Positions 56,851 to 64,000 of a stretch of 64,000 nucleotides of DNA are shown here, piece by piece (the stretch's first letter is position 1; each line of letters opens with the position of its first letter). This DNA comes from JACCXE01 sp963718605 (GTDB lineage Bacteria; Actinomycetota; Acidimicrobiia; Acidimicrobiales; JACCXE01): the NCBI GenBank assembly GCA_963718605.1, contig OY970363.1:1860001-1924000 (forward strand), read 5' to 3'. The translations under genes and the position numbers were made by a program. The notes under the pieces were generated by a model, which saw nothing but the letters and a program-made list of their open reading frames with translations, was not told the origin of the DNA and did not search any database.

Positions 56851-58644
56851 TTAGAAGTTGGAGATGACCGCGGTGAACACCTTGGTCACTGTTCGCGGGT
56901 CGGTGGCGTCGTACGTGTTCGCGTTCGTGGCCTCGGCGAGCCGCTTGAGCACCGCCTTGTCGGCGTCCGCGCCGTAGGCGATCGTGAACAGCCGCACCGG
57001 GTTCGACGACTGACCTTCGGAACCCGCGCGTAGCGACGCGAGCGTGGCGTTGAGGTCGGTGAAGTTGTCCTCGTTCTTGCCGTCGGTGAGCAGCACGATC
57101 GCGTTGATGCGGGACGGGTCGTACGCCTGCTTCATCTGGGCGACGGAGTCCTTCGCCGTCGTGTAGAGCGGCGTGCCCTCGGTGGGCTGAAGGCTGCGAA
57201 TGCGACCGGCGATCACCTCGCGGTTGGCGGAGATCGGACCGATCGGCACGAGGTCGAGGTAGTCGCGCGGTTCCTTGGACGAGATGTTTGTCGAGAAGAT
57301 GCGTAGGCCGACGAGGTCTTCAGGCTTGAACTGCGCCAACGCGTCCACCGAGGCGGTCTTCGCGAGGTCGAGCTTCGTGTCGCCGCCCGACACCTCTTCA
57401 CCCATCGAACCCGACACGTCGATCACGAGCATCACGCGGGCGGCCTTGCGTTGCTCGCCCCACTTCTCGATCAACCGCACGAGCACTGCGGGTTCGGGCA
57501 CGCCGAGTGTCGTGGTGGGCTGCGATGCGTCGACGCCGAATTTCGCCGAGATGGGGTCACTTACCGACACGGCCGGGTTGCCGGGGCGAAAGCCGTACTT
57601 CAGCACGCGCTTCTGCGCCGCGGGCCGTTGGACGAACGCCTCGAACAGGCGCGCCGCTTTCTTCTGCGCCGCGGTGACCCACGGTGCGTTCAGTACGAAG
57701 AACGGGTTGTCGGAAAACAACGTGCCGTCCTTCGGGTAGATGGCAACCAAGGGCACCCGCGGCGGCCGTGGCTGTTCGCCGGGGTCGAGAATGCCGTCGG
57801 GGTTGCCGCGGTTGTACGCCACGATCGACGTCTCCTCGACCGCGACGGCCGAGACATACGTCAAGCCGAGGCCGGCGCGGTCGTTGCGGTAAAGGTTGTT
57901 GAGAAAGCTCAGCGTCGTATCGCCGTAGTGGACGACGGCGGACTCCACGCCGCGCATGAACGTGTCGACATCGGGGCGGTTGACGTCCTCCAGTGTCAAG
58001 TCCGACTGCTTGCCCGTCGCCGCGTAGTACTGCGCGATCGTGCTCGACAGCCCGCTCGTCGAGAAGTTCGGGTTGGTCTTGCCGAGTTTGAATGCACCCC
58101 ACTCGGGATGGCCCTTGCTGGCCCATCCGTCCGGCGCGGAGGCGAGCGCGAGCAGATCGCCGAAGCCAACCGGCGTCGCCGGATAGCCGAGCGCTTCGGC
58201 CATCGGCTTGGGCATCGCGATAACGAGAGGCGTGAGCATGAAGGGCTTGGCGTCGGTGGGCACGATCGCTGCCTGCGACTTCTGCGTCAGCCGTTCGTTG
58301 ACCACCGCGCCCCACGAGCTCGCAGCGGGCGACCACACGACGGGCTTGGGTCCGTTCTGATCCTCGTCGGGCCAACCGTCGGCGAGCAGTGATGCGCCCA
58401 CGCCCGAGGACACCTTCTGAATGCTCACGAACGAGCACTTGCCGTCGACCTTGTTGCCGTCACCGTCGTTGAACGTCTTGGACAGCGAAGTCAGCAGGTC
58501 CAGCTTCTCGGGCGACGACGCGATGTTGACGCTCGTGCAACCACCCGCGTCGCTCGAGTTCGAGTCGTCCGACGACACGTTGCAGGCCGCGGATGCGAGC
58601 ATCGCTACGACACAGACCAACACCAGCTTGCGAGCGCGAATCAC
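56851..58644 (-). CDS. substrate-binding plus von Willebrand factor A domain lipoprotein
   Basis: A 597-aa exported lipoprotein with lipobox ASAAC (Cys21). Residues 35-380 resemble an extracellular solute-binding protein (type II fold: PFMLTPLVIAMPKPMAEALGYP, ALAGF-like helices). Residues 395-597 are a VWA domain with the MIDAS motif DVSGSMGEE and a second acidic loop LLTDGKNEDN. The combination suggests metal-dependent binding at the cell surface. GTG at 58644 overlaps the upstream gene's stop. Confidence 0.8.
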   Translation of the reverse strand: MIRARKLVLVCVVAMLASAACNVSSDDSNSSDAGGCTSVNIASSPEKLDLLTSLSKTFNDGDGNKVDGKCSFVSIQKVSSGVGASLLADGWPDEDQNGPKPVVWSPAASSWGAVVNERLTQKSQAAIVPTDAKPFMLTPLVIAMPKPMAEALGYPATPVGFGDLLALASAPDGWASKGHPEWGAFKLGKTNPNFSTSGLSSTIAQYYAATGKQSDLTLEDVNRPDVDTFMRGVESAVVHYGDTTLSFLNNLYRNDRAGLGLTYVSAVAVEETSIVAYNRGNPDGILDPGEQPRPPRVPLVAIYPKDGTLFSDNPFFVLNAPWVTAAQKKAARLFEAFVQRPAAQKRVLKYGFRPGNPAVSVSDPISAKFGVDASQPTTTLGVPEPAVLVRLIEKWGEQRKAARVMLVIDVSGSMGEEVSGGDTKLDLAKTASVDALAQFKPEDLVGLRIFSTNISSKEPRDYLDLVPIGPISANREVIAGRIRSLQPTEGTPLYTTAKDSVAQMKQAYDPSRINAIVLLTDGKNEDNFTDLNATLASLRAGSEGQSSNPVRLFTIAYGADADKAVLKRLAEATNANTYDATDPRTVTKVFTAVISNF

Positions 58645-59642
58645 GTCGTGACCTCTCTGAGTGCTTGGAGCACGCCGGCTGAGGGTAGCCCGTCGTCCTG
58701 GGGAAGCTGCGGGGAGTTGCGGTTGACGCCGGGGACGGCTGGACGACCCTTGACGCGCCAACCACTGAGTCGCAACGCCTCCAGCGCGCGCTCGCCTCGC
58801 ACGATGTCGCTCAGCCGTTTGCCTCGGTCGCCGAGTCGCGGGGCGAACAGCACGTCGGCCGTGGCCGTCGGCGCGACATACGCGACGTCGAGCTGGCCGC
58901 GCTTGGCGGCTCGGGCCAACTCCGGGCCGACTTCAGCTTCGGTGGACAGGTATCCCTCGGCGACCGCTGAGCCGAACGTGAGCATTTCTGCGAACGACCG
59001 TCCACCCGGATTGCGGGTGACGCGATCGATGTTCGTGTCGACACCGGTCAACCAGTCGGAGAGGTCGGTCTCAGTGAGGTCATTGGTGGCGAAGTTCCGG
59101 TTCTTGATGTGGCCGGCGCCGAGCGCGGCGTCGGCGAGCACGCCGGTGGCCTGCTCGTCGCCCGGCGCGCCCAAGCGGAAGCCACGCGCGTTGACTGCGT
59201 CGCCGAGACAGCCGAGGTCCACTGGCTCGGGGCACGCCAACCGCGCGCGTTTGTCCTTCCACACCGCCAGCACCAACGGAGAACGCGCCAACGCACCATC
59301 GCGCGCGGCGAAGAGCTTGCCCGCGCTCGGCGCGCGCGACGCGTCGACGAGTTCGCCCCACGGGCCCGGCGTCAGCCAACCGTCGATGGTGGCCGCGTCG
59401 CGCTCGACCGACTTCAGCCGATCAGCGGTCGCCGCGGCCGGTTCCACGGTGACCTCCACGTCCGATTCGTCCGCGTCAATCGCGTCGCACACGGGTTGCA
59501 ATTCCGACGCGCACACGAGTTGCAGCGCGCCGGTGCGCGGCGCCGCGCCACCGCTGTCGTCGTGATTGAGGCGGTCGCGGATCACGACCGCGGCTACGAC
59601 CATGACGACCGCAGCAAGAAATGCGAACACCCGGCTTGCCAT
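58641..59642 (-). CDS. membrane-anchored solute-binding-like protein, partner of the VWA lipoprotein
   Basis: A 333-aa protein. Residues 4-21 are a signal/anchor helix. The mature part resembles a bacterial solute-binding protein (LQLVCASELQPVCDAI; IDGWLTPGPWGELVD; GQLDVAYVAPTATADVLF). Four cysteines may pair. It is coupled to the VWA lipoprotein by a GTGA overlap, so the two probably act together. The ligand is unknown. Confidence 0.65.
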   Translation of the reverse strand: MASRVFAFLAAVVMVVAAVVIRDRLNHDDSGGAAPRTGALQLVCASELQPVCDAIDADESDVEVTVEPAAATADRLKSVERDAATIDGWLTPGPWGELVDASRAPSAGKLFAARDGALARSPLVLAVWKDKRARLACPEPVDLGCLGDAVNARGFRLGAPGDEQATGVLADAALGAGHIKNRNFATNDLTETDLSDWLTGVDTNIDRVTRNPGGRSFAEMLTFGSAVAEGYLSTEAEVGPELARAAKRGQLDVAYVAPTATADVLFAPRLGDRGKRLSDIVRGERALEALRLSGWRVKGRPAVPGVNRNSPQLPQDDGLPSAGVLQALREVTT

Positions 59643-59663
59643 TGCCCGCCGAGCGTAAGGGAA

Positions 59664-61328
59664 CTACGTGACGGTGACGGTGCCAGTCGCCGAGCTGGAC
59701 AGACCCTTGTTGTCCACCACCGTGAGGCGGATCTGGAAGGTGCCCTTCTTCCAGTACGTATGGCTCGCACTCTTGGCGACGGAATTCTTGGTGCCGTCGC
59801 GCCATTCCCAGGTGTAGGTCTTGATGGTGCCGTCGGGGTCGGTGGACCTCGTCGCACTCGCGGTGAGTGTCATCGGCATCCGGCCTGAGGTCTTGCTCAG
59901 CGTCATCAGGGCCACCGGCGGCTTGTTCGCGATGGTGCTGGTGGTCGTGGTCGGCTTGACCGTGGTGGTGGTCGTGGGCGGCACCGTCGTCGGGGGCACA
60001 GTGGTGGTGGTCACCGCGGTCGTAGTGGTGGTGGGCGAGGGCGCCGTGAAGACGCCGAGGTCGTCGTAGTGCGCGCCCAGCACCGAGTCGGCCGCGCTGG
60101 TGTCACCCTTGGCCAGGCGATTCAGCACGGTCGCGTGCACGGTGCGGAAGTCGATCATCGGCCGTGAGGCATCGTTGACGCGGTTGGGCCGCGTGGGACC
60201 GCCTGGATCAAGCGTGGGCGCCACGCCGAAGATGCCGCGCTGGACGCCGCCGCCGATGAACATCGCCATGCCGGCCTGGCCGTGGTCGGTCCCCCCATCA
60301 CGGTTGGCCGTGATCTGGCGACCGAACTCCGAGGTGATCACCACGAACACGTCGCGCTCGCGGGCATGACCGGCCATGGCTGCGAAGAACTTCGATAGCC
60401 CCTCGTTGAGTTCATTGAAACGGTCGACCTGCATCTGCTTCTGGCCGCTGTGGCTGTCGAAGGGACCGAAGCCGATCGTGTAGCTCTGCGCGGGCATGCC
60501 GGCGCGAACTAGCAGCGCGACCTGCAGCAGGTCCTTAGTGATCTGCTTGTATCCCTGACTGCCGTCGCCGGTGATCGCGGGATCGCTGGCGCCGACGATG
60601 CGATCGCTCACCGCAAAGGTGGTTCCGATCATCTTCGCGACCTCGGCGACCTTGCTTGATCCACCGATATTCGCCATCTGGCGAGCACTGCTCTTGAACA
60701 GTTCGCTGTCCAGCCACGACGGCACGTAGCGGAAGTTCGCGGCTTCTTGCAGCACGAGCGTCGGTGCCGTGCGGCCGACGGCCTCAGGCCGCAGGTCATT
60801 GATGCTGATACTCGCCAGCGCGTTGCCAGGACGGGCGACGTCGGCGTAGCGCCCGAGCCAGCCGTTGTTCGTGAGGGTGTCGAGGTTCGCGCTCGACCAG
60901 AACCGCTGCGAGTCGAAGTGGCTGAAGTTCCAACGGCCATTGCCGACACCGAGTGCGAAGCCGACGTCACCGACGGTGTTCCACCGCCCGGCGAGCCAGG
61001 GCAGGTTCGGGTGCAGGCGATAGGTCGTGCCGGCGAGCGCGAGCGTCTCGGCTGCGGTCAGCGCGAGCGTGCCGTGCCCGGCGTTGGTGTCGTAGTACCA
61101 GCCGTTGTCCGCCGGAACGAGGGTGTTTAGGTGGTCGTTGCCGCCATCCATCGCAATGTGCACGACGACGGGCGTTCCGGAAGCGAGCGTGTCGCCCTCA
61201 CCGGATCCCCAGGCAAACGGCAGGCCGTTCTTGCCCACGACGTCGAAGAGCATCGACGTGGCTGTGCCGGCAGCCGCGGCCCCGCCCACTTGGAACAGGA
61301 AATGGCGACGTGAAGTGCGGTAGGTCAT
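59664..61328 (-). CDS. DUF1501 secreted protein with Tat signal and PKD domain
   Basis: A 554-aa protein. Tat signal with TSRRHFLFQVGG; DUF1501 domain (about 45-410), related to sulfatases/alkaline phosphatase-fold proteins, with VVHIAMDGGNDHLNTLVP and VVITSEFGRQITANRDGGTDHGQAGMA. A Thr/Pro linker follows, then a C-terminal PKD domain (PPVALMTLSKTSGRMPMTLTA; DPDGTIKTYTWEW). Typically paired with DUF1800, as here. Function of the pair is unknown. Confidence 0.88.
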   Translation of the reverse strand: MTYRTSRRHFLFQVGGAAAAGTATSMLFDVVGKNGLPFAWGSGEGDTLASGTPVVVHIAMDGGNDHLNTLVPADNGWYYDTNAGHGTLALTAAETLALAGTTYRLHPNLPWLAGRWNTVGDVGFALGVGNGRWNFSHFDSQRFWSSANLDTLTNNGWLGRYADVARPGNALASISINDLRPEAVGRTAPTLVLQEAANFRYVPSWLDSELFKSSARQMANIGGSSKVAEVAKMIGTTFAVSDRIVGASDPAITGDGSQGYKQITKDLLQVALLVRAGMPAQSYTIGFGPFDSHSGQKQMQVDRFNELNEGLSKFFAAMAGHARERDVFVVITSEFGRQITANRDGGTDHGQAGMAMFIGGGVQRGIFGVAPTLDPGGPTRPNRVNDASRPMIDFRTVHATVLNRLAKGDTSAADSVLGAHYDDLGVFTAPSPTTTTTAVTTTTVPPTTVPPTTTTTVKPTTTTSTIANKPPVALMTLSKTSGRMPMTLTASATRSTDPDGTIKTYTWEWRDGTKNSVAKSASHTYWKKGTFQIRLTVVDNKGLSSSATGTVTVT

Positions 61329-61338
61329 CGCAACTTTC

Positions 61339-62661
61339 CTAACTAACCAGGAACTCGGGGCTATCGAATACGAGCTGCATTACCGAGCACGCCCGGTAGT
61401 AATTCCACGCGCCGCTCGAGGCGTAGGAATTCACTGCTTGCCGCGTTTCGGGCGACACGTCGTAGAGGCCGGCGAACTGCAGGGCCATGTCGCCCGCCGT
61501 TGCGCTGGTCGCCTCGGCGAACAGGCGGCGCACCGTCTTGTTGCGCACGTTGGGTGCCACGGCATCGGTGCCGTCGTCGGTCCAGCACAACCAATAGTTG
61601 ATGTTGGACCACATCACGAGGTGTGACGGGTGCAGCCACGCGTCGCGCCAGCCGGCGACGTCGGGAGCGGCGATCGGGTTCTGCCGCATGATGTAGCTCA
61701 CCCAGTTGAGCGAGAACTGGTCGACCTTTTCGAAGCCGAGCACGCGGATCATCGACGTCAACAACTCGACCGGGCTCTTGATGCGGTTGCCAATCGTGGC
61801 GTCGTCGACAAACTCGGGCCGGCGTGCGATGTGGGCGACGAGGGCGTTCATGTCGCCGTCCGGGCCCCAGACGCTCGCGAGTTCAGTCATGGTCGCGTTC
61901 GACGGCGTTATGCCCGTGAGGTCTTTGTAGAGCCTCCGCGGCACGAAGTATTTGAAGCTGTCGTGGGCCGTTATCGCGTTGATCACTTCGGGCAGTCGGG
62001 CGTTGCCGCGGGCTGCACCCAGGAAGGATTTCGTACCAGCATCGGCGTAGTTCGCATCGAAGGACACGGCGAGGGTGGTCCAGTTCATGATGTAGCCGGT
62101 GAGTGCGCGCGCGACTTCTTTGACGTCGGTTTCGGTGTAGTTCGCCGCACCCGTGATCGGGTGCGTGACGCCGAGGCTGAACAGTTCCATCAACTCGCGG
62201 GCGAGGTTCTCGTTCGGGTGCGGCGGTACCGAGAAGATGCCGCTCAGGTACTTCTGCATTGGGCCGGTGTTGGCCACGTCTTGCAAGAGCGCCTTGTATG
62301 AGCCCGCGGTGTTCCAGCTGCGCAGGCGGTTGTTGTGATCCTTCACCTCGGCGTATTGCACGAAGTCGCTCAACGCGACGACGAGTAGGCCGTTCAACGT
62401 CCAGGCGATCCGCTCTTGGACGGGGCCGGGGCTGTGGGCCCACAGCTCGAACATGCGCGACAGCCAACGGGTGACGTCTTCCCAGTTGCCCTGGTCGGCT
62501 GGCCACTGCCAATCCGCCTGCGTGGTTGCAGGCCGGGCGAGCAGATCCTCGATGACGGCCGCCGGTCCACCGAGCGCTACGCCTGCTTCGACGTCGCCCG
62601 GCGCGGGGCCAAATCCGAGTCGCCGCCATACATGGGCGACCTTCGCTTCTGTTGAAGCCAC
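61339..62661 (-). CDS. DUF1800-family protein
   Basis: A 440-aa protein of the DUF1800 family. Conserved elements: AHVWRRLGFGPAPGDVE start, the HPNENLARELMELFSLGV segment, and ETDVKEVARALTGY, followed by FVPRRLYKDLTG and the C-terminal DSPEFLVS. No signal peptide is evident with the GTG at 62661, which follows GAAGGGGAAAG; an ATG at 62727 would add 22 residues. It precedes DUF1501 by 10 nt, so the two form an operon. Confidence 0.87.
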   Translation of the reverse strand: MASTEAKVAHVWRRLGFGPAPGDVEAGVALGGPAAVIEDLLARPATTQADWQWPADQGNWEDVTRWLSRMFELWAHSPGPVQERIAWTLNGLLVVALSDFVQYAEVKDHNNRLRSWNTAGSYKALLQDVANTGPMQKYLSGIFSVPPHPNENLARELMELFSLGVTHPITGAANYTETDVKEVARALTGYIMNWTTLAVSFDANYADAGTKSFLGAARGNARLPEVINAITAHDSFKYFVPRRLYKDLTGITPSNATMTELASVWGPDGDMNALVAHIARRPEFVDDATIGNRIKSPVELLTSMIRVLGFEKVDQFSLNWVSYIMRQNPIAAPDVAGWRDAWLHPSHLVMWSNINYWLCWTDDGTDAVAPNVRNKTVRRLFAEATSATAGDMALQFAGLYDVSPETRQAVNSYASSGAWNYYRACSVMQLVFDSPEFLVS

Positions 62662-62810
62662 AAACTTTCCCCTTCGGAGGACGTACCGCAAAAAGTAAAA
62701 GCCGGTTGAACGGTGACGCAATGACATGCGTCACCGTTCTTATCGGCATCCTCCGCCAGGAGGAATAGTGTCGCGGGATCGCAGATCAAGCAACCTTCGC
62801 CGAAGACGCC

Positions 62811-63353
62811 ATGCCCTTCATGTCCGGTTTGTACGGCGCCGCCATGCGGATGACCCGCAATCCCGCCGACGCCGAGGACCTCGTGCAAGAGGCGTATCTA
62901 CGGGCGTATCGCGGCTACGGGAACTTCGACGCTGGCACGAACCTCAAAGCCTGGCTGTTCCGGATCCTTACGAATACCTACATAAATAGTTATCGAGCCA
63001 AACAGCGCCGCCCCGAGACGGTCGATTTAGAAGAGGGGGAAGACTTCTTCCTCTTTAACCGAGTGGGCGGGTTGGAAGCGGCTACAGCAAACCGGACCAC
63101 CGAAGACACGGTGCTTGAGCGCATAACGGACACTGAAGTCAAAGAGGCCGTTGAGTCGCTTCCGGAAAATTTCCGCATCCCTGTCTTATTGGCCGACGTC
63201 GAGGGGTTTTCCTACAAAGAAATCGCTGAGATTATGGATGTGCCGATCGGGACGGTCATGAGCCGGCTCCATCGGGGAAGAAGGGCGTTGCAGAAGGCGT
63301 TGTACGACTTCGGTCTCGAGCGAGGCCTCGTCACTGAGGAGAGCAGGGCATGA
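62811..63353 (+). CDS. SigR/SigH-like ECF sigma factor
   Basis: A 180-aa ECF sigma factor of the thiol-stress group. Region 2: LYGAAMRMTRNPADAEDLVQEAYLRAYRGYGNF...NLKAWLFRILTNTYIN; region 4: LADVEGFSYKEIAEIMDVPIGTVMSRLHRGRRALQKAL. ATG at 62811 leaves a short region 2; a GTG at 62768 with GGAGGA would give the usual start if one G is removed from GGG at 62775-62777. Followed by an RsrA-like anti-sigma gene overlapping by 4 nt. Controls disulfide stress in related bacteria. Confidence 0.87.
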   Translation: MPFMSGLYGAAMRMTRNPADAEDLVQEAYLRAYRGYGNFDAGTNLKAWLFRILTNTYINSYRAKQRRPETVDLEEGEDFFLFNRVGGLEAATANRTTEDTVLERITDTEVKEAVESLPENFRIPVLLADVEGFSYKEIAEIMDVPIGTVMSRLHRGRRALQKALYDFGLERGLVTEESRA

Positions 63354-63617
63354 CCGATTCGGAACACGACCATGCGAACTGCGCCGACGCTCGCCACACG
63401 CTGTATTCGTTCCTCGACGGCGAGCTCACCTCGGACACGCGCCCTCAAGATTCAGCAGCACCTCGAGGCGTGCTCGCCGTGTTTCGAGGCGTTCGATTTC
63501 GAAGCCGAGTTGAAGATGATCATCGGCAAGAAATGTTGTGAAGAGGTGCCGGCTGGGCTCACGGAGAAGATCCTCTCCGCGCTTCGAGATGACGGCGGCA
63601 CAGAAGTAACGTTCTGA
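63350..63617 (+). pseudogene. rsrA: RsrA-like zinc anti-sigma factor, apparent frameshift
   Basis: Two frames together make an 88-aa anti-sigma factor. The first gives MTDSEHDHANCADARHTLY and the start of helix 2 (YSFLDGEL); the second continues with KIQQHLEACSPCFEAFDFE, the ZAS motif H-x3-C-x2-C, and ends at 63617. Removing one C from CCC at 63442-63444 joins them. In RsrA, oxidation of the ZAS cysteines frees sigma-R. Error or inactivation; the intact flanks favour an error. Confidence 0.8.
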
Positions 63618-63619
63618 GC

Positions 63620-63751
63620 ATGCACGTTCTCGCCGCAAACATCTGGCACGCCTGGATCGCCTACCCACTGATGGCGGCCGCGGTCGCGTCCGCAATCGGC
63701 CTGGTCGCTGGCTACGTCTCGAAAGTCATCCGTCCGAAGTACCCGAAGTAA
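63620..63751 (+). CDS. small membrane protein next to rsrA
   Basis: A 43-aa frame with one hydrophobic helix (WIAYPLMAAAVASAIGLVAGY) and a basic end (RPKYPK). It starts 2 nt after rsrA and its stop TAA is one base before the next ATG, so it is part of the operon. No family recognised with certainty; the compact, conserved look suggests a real gene. Confidence 0.55.
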   Translation: MHVLAANIWHAWIAYPLMAAAVASAIGLVAGYVSKVIRPKYPK

Positions 63752-64000
63752 ATGGCGAGCGCCGTCAACTGGGGGCTTGCTGAGCGAGTCGCAGTTCGCG
63801 TCGCTGGAACAGAGCCGCTGGCGAACTCGTATCACTACGCGTCGCTCGTCCCCGACTTTCAAGAGCTGACGGCAGAAGCCGAAGAACTCGTCTTCGCGGA
63901 AACCGGCCTGCGCAGTTTGCGTGGGGCGGCGCGCGCCGAAGTGGTCGACCGCGCGGACTGGGTGCGCGCCAACATCAACTCGATGCGCCGCCTGCTGCGG
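63752..64000 (+). CDS. DUF2342-like (zinc metalloprotease-like) protein, N-terminus only
   Basis: The first 83 codons, cut by the window edge. VNWGLAERVAVRVAG, a LTAEAEELVFAETGL helix and VVDRADWVRANINSMRRLL resemble the start of DUF2342/F420-associated metalloprotease-like proteins of actinobacteria. The HExxH motif would be downstream and is not visible, so the call is provisional. Confidence 0.55.
   Translation, partial: MASAVNWGLAERVAVRVAGTEPLANSYHYASLVPDFQELTAEAEELVFAETGLRSLRGAARAEVVDRADWVRANINSMRRLLR

Noticed and set aside
1..64000. Long open frames on the strand opposite real genes (for example opposite hppA, nadE and topA)
   Set aside because: They are GC-rich shadow frames with Arg/Ala/Pro-heavy composition and no motifs.
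1..64000. CRISPR arrays, prophage genes, integrases or replication origins
   Set aside because: No regularly spaced repeats, phage structural genes, site-specific recombinases or DnaA-box clusters were seen.

Overview
The window is high-GC, densely packed bacterial DNA, mostly coding on both strands with many ATGA, GTGA and TTGA overlaps and no gene-free stretch above about 250 bases. It looks like a chromosomal segment of an actinobacterium, most likely of the class Acidimicrobiia. The grounds are a GlnR-type nitrogen regulator beside glnA, a eukaryotic-type GlnII, a SigR/RsrA-like pair, a Tad pilus locus with an upstream HAD phosphatase and Ssd-like ATPase, a topA-MFS-tmk-holB order, and many GTG/TTG starts. 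The class-level call is an inference from gene content.

Layout. 1-2.4 kb: Fe-S maintenance genes (mrp, a SufR-like regulator, an ErpA/IscA carrier) and a toxin-antitoxin pair with a frameshifted Doc toxin. 2.4-5.9 kb: an AcpH-like protein, a thioredoxin-fold lipoprotein, a compact xanthine-dehydrogenase-like fusion, RidA and a small membrane protein. 6-11.7 kb: nitrogen module (glnR, glnA, glnII, glutamine-dependent nadE, an EamA transporter). 11.7-14.2 kb: HU, then a three-gene ferritin-like operon behind a TetR-type operator. 14.2-21.3 kb: tandem GNAT protein, self-regulated tetR with a large membrane protein, ABM protein, orphan substrate-binding protein, group 2 sigma factor. 21.4-26.4 kb: Tad pilus locus. 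26.6-30.9 kb: cell-surface module (LPRTG protein, sortase, Fn3-like surface protein, DUF4349 protein).

30.9-44 kb is a potassium/ion-homeostasis island: two OB-fold proteins, two TrkA/Ceo proteins, three KimA-type potassium permeases, a KdpDE-like two-component system without KdpFABC, a DtxR/MntR regulator and a K+-independent H+-pyrophosphatase. 44-48.4 kb: SRPBCC and cupin proteins, a degenerate HD-GYP/LuxR regulator, a cyclase and DedA. 48.5-54.3 kb: topA, MFS, tmk, holB and tRNA-Thr. 54.3-55.5 kb: an IS3-family element just past the tRNA. 55.7-62.7 kb: STAS protein, coiled-coil membrane protein, and a run of secreted proteins (VWA lipoprotein, substrate-binding-like protein, DUF1501, DUF1800). 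62.8-64 kb: sigma-R-like factor, RsrA-like anti-sigma factor, and the start of a DUF2342-like protein.

Two features cut across the window. First, at least fifteen genes have a TAnnnT hexamer 6-8 nt before the start codon and no Shine-Dalgarno, which suggests leaderless transcription. Second, five genes carry apparent single-base frameshifts, most in short homopolymers, which looks more like residual assembly error than gene decay.
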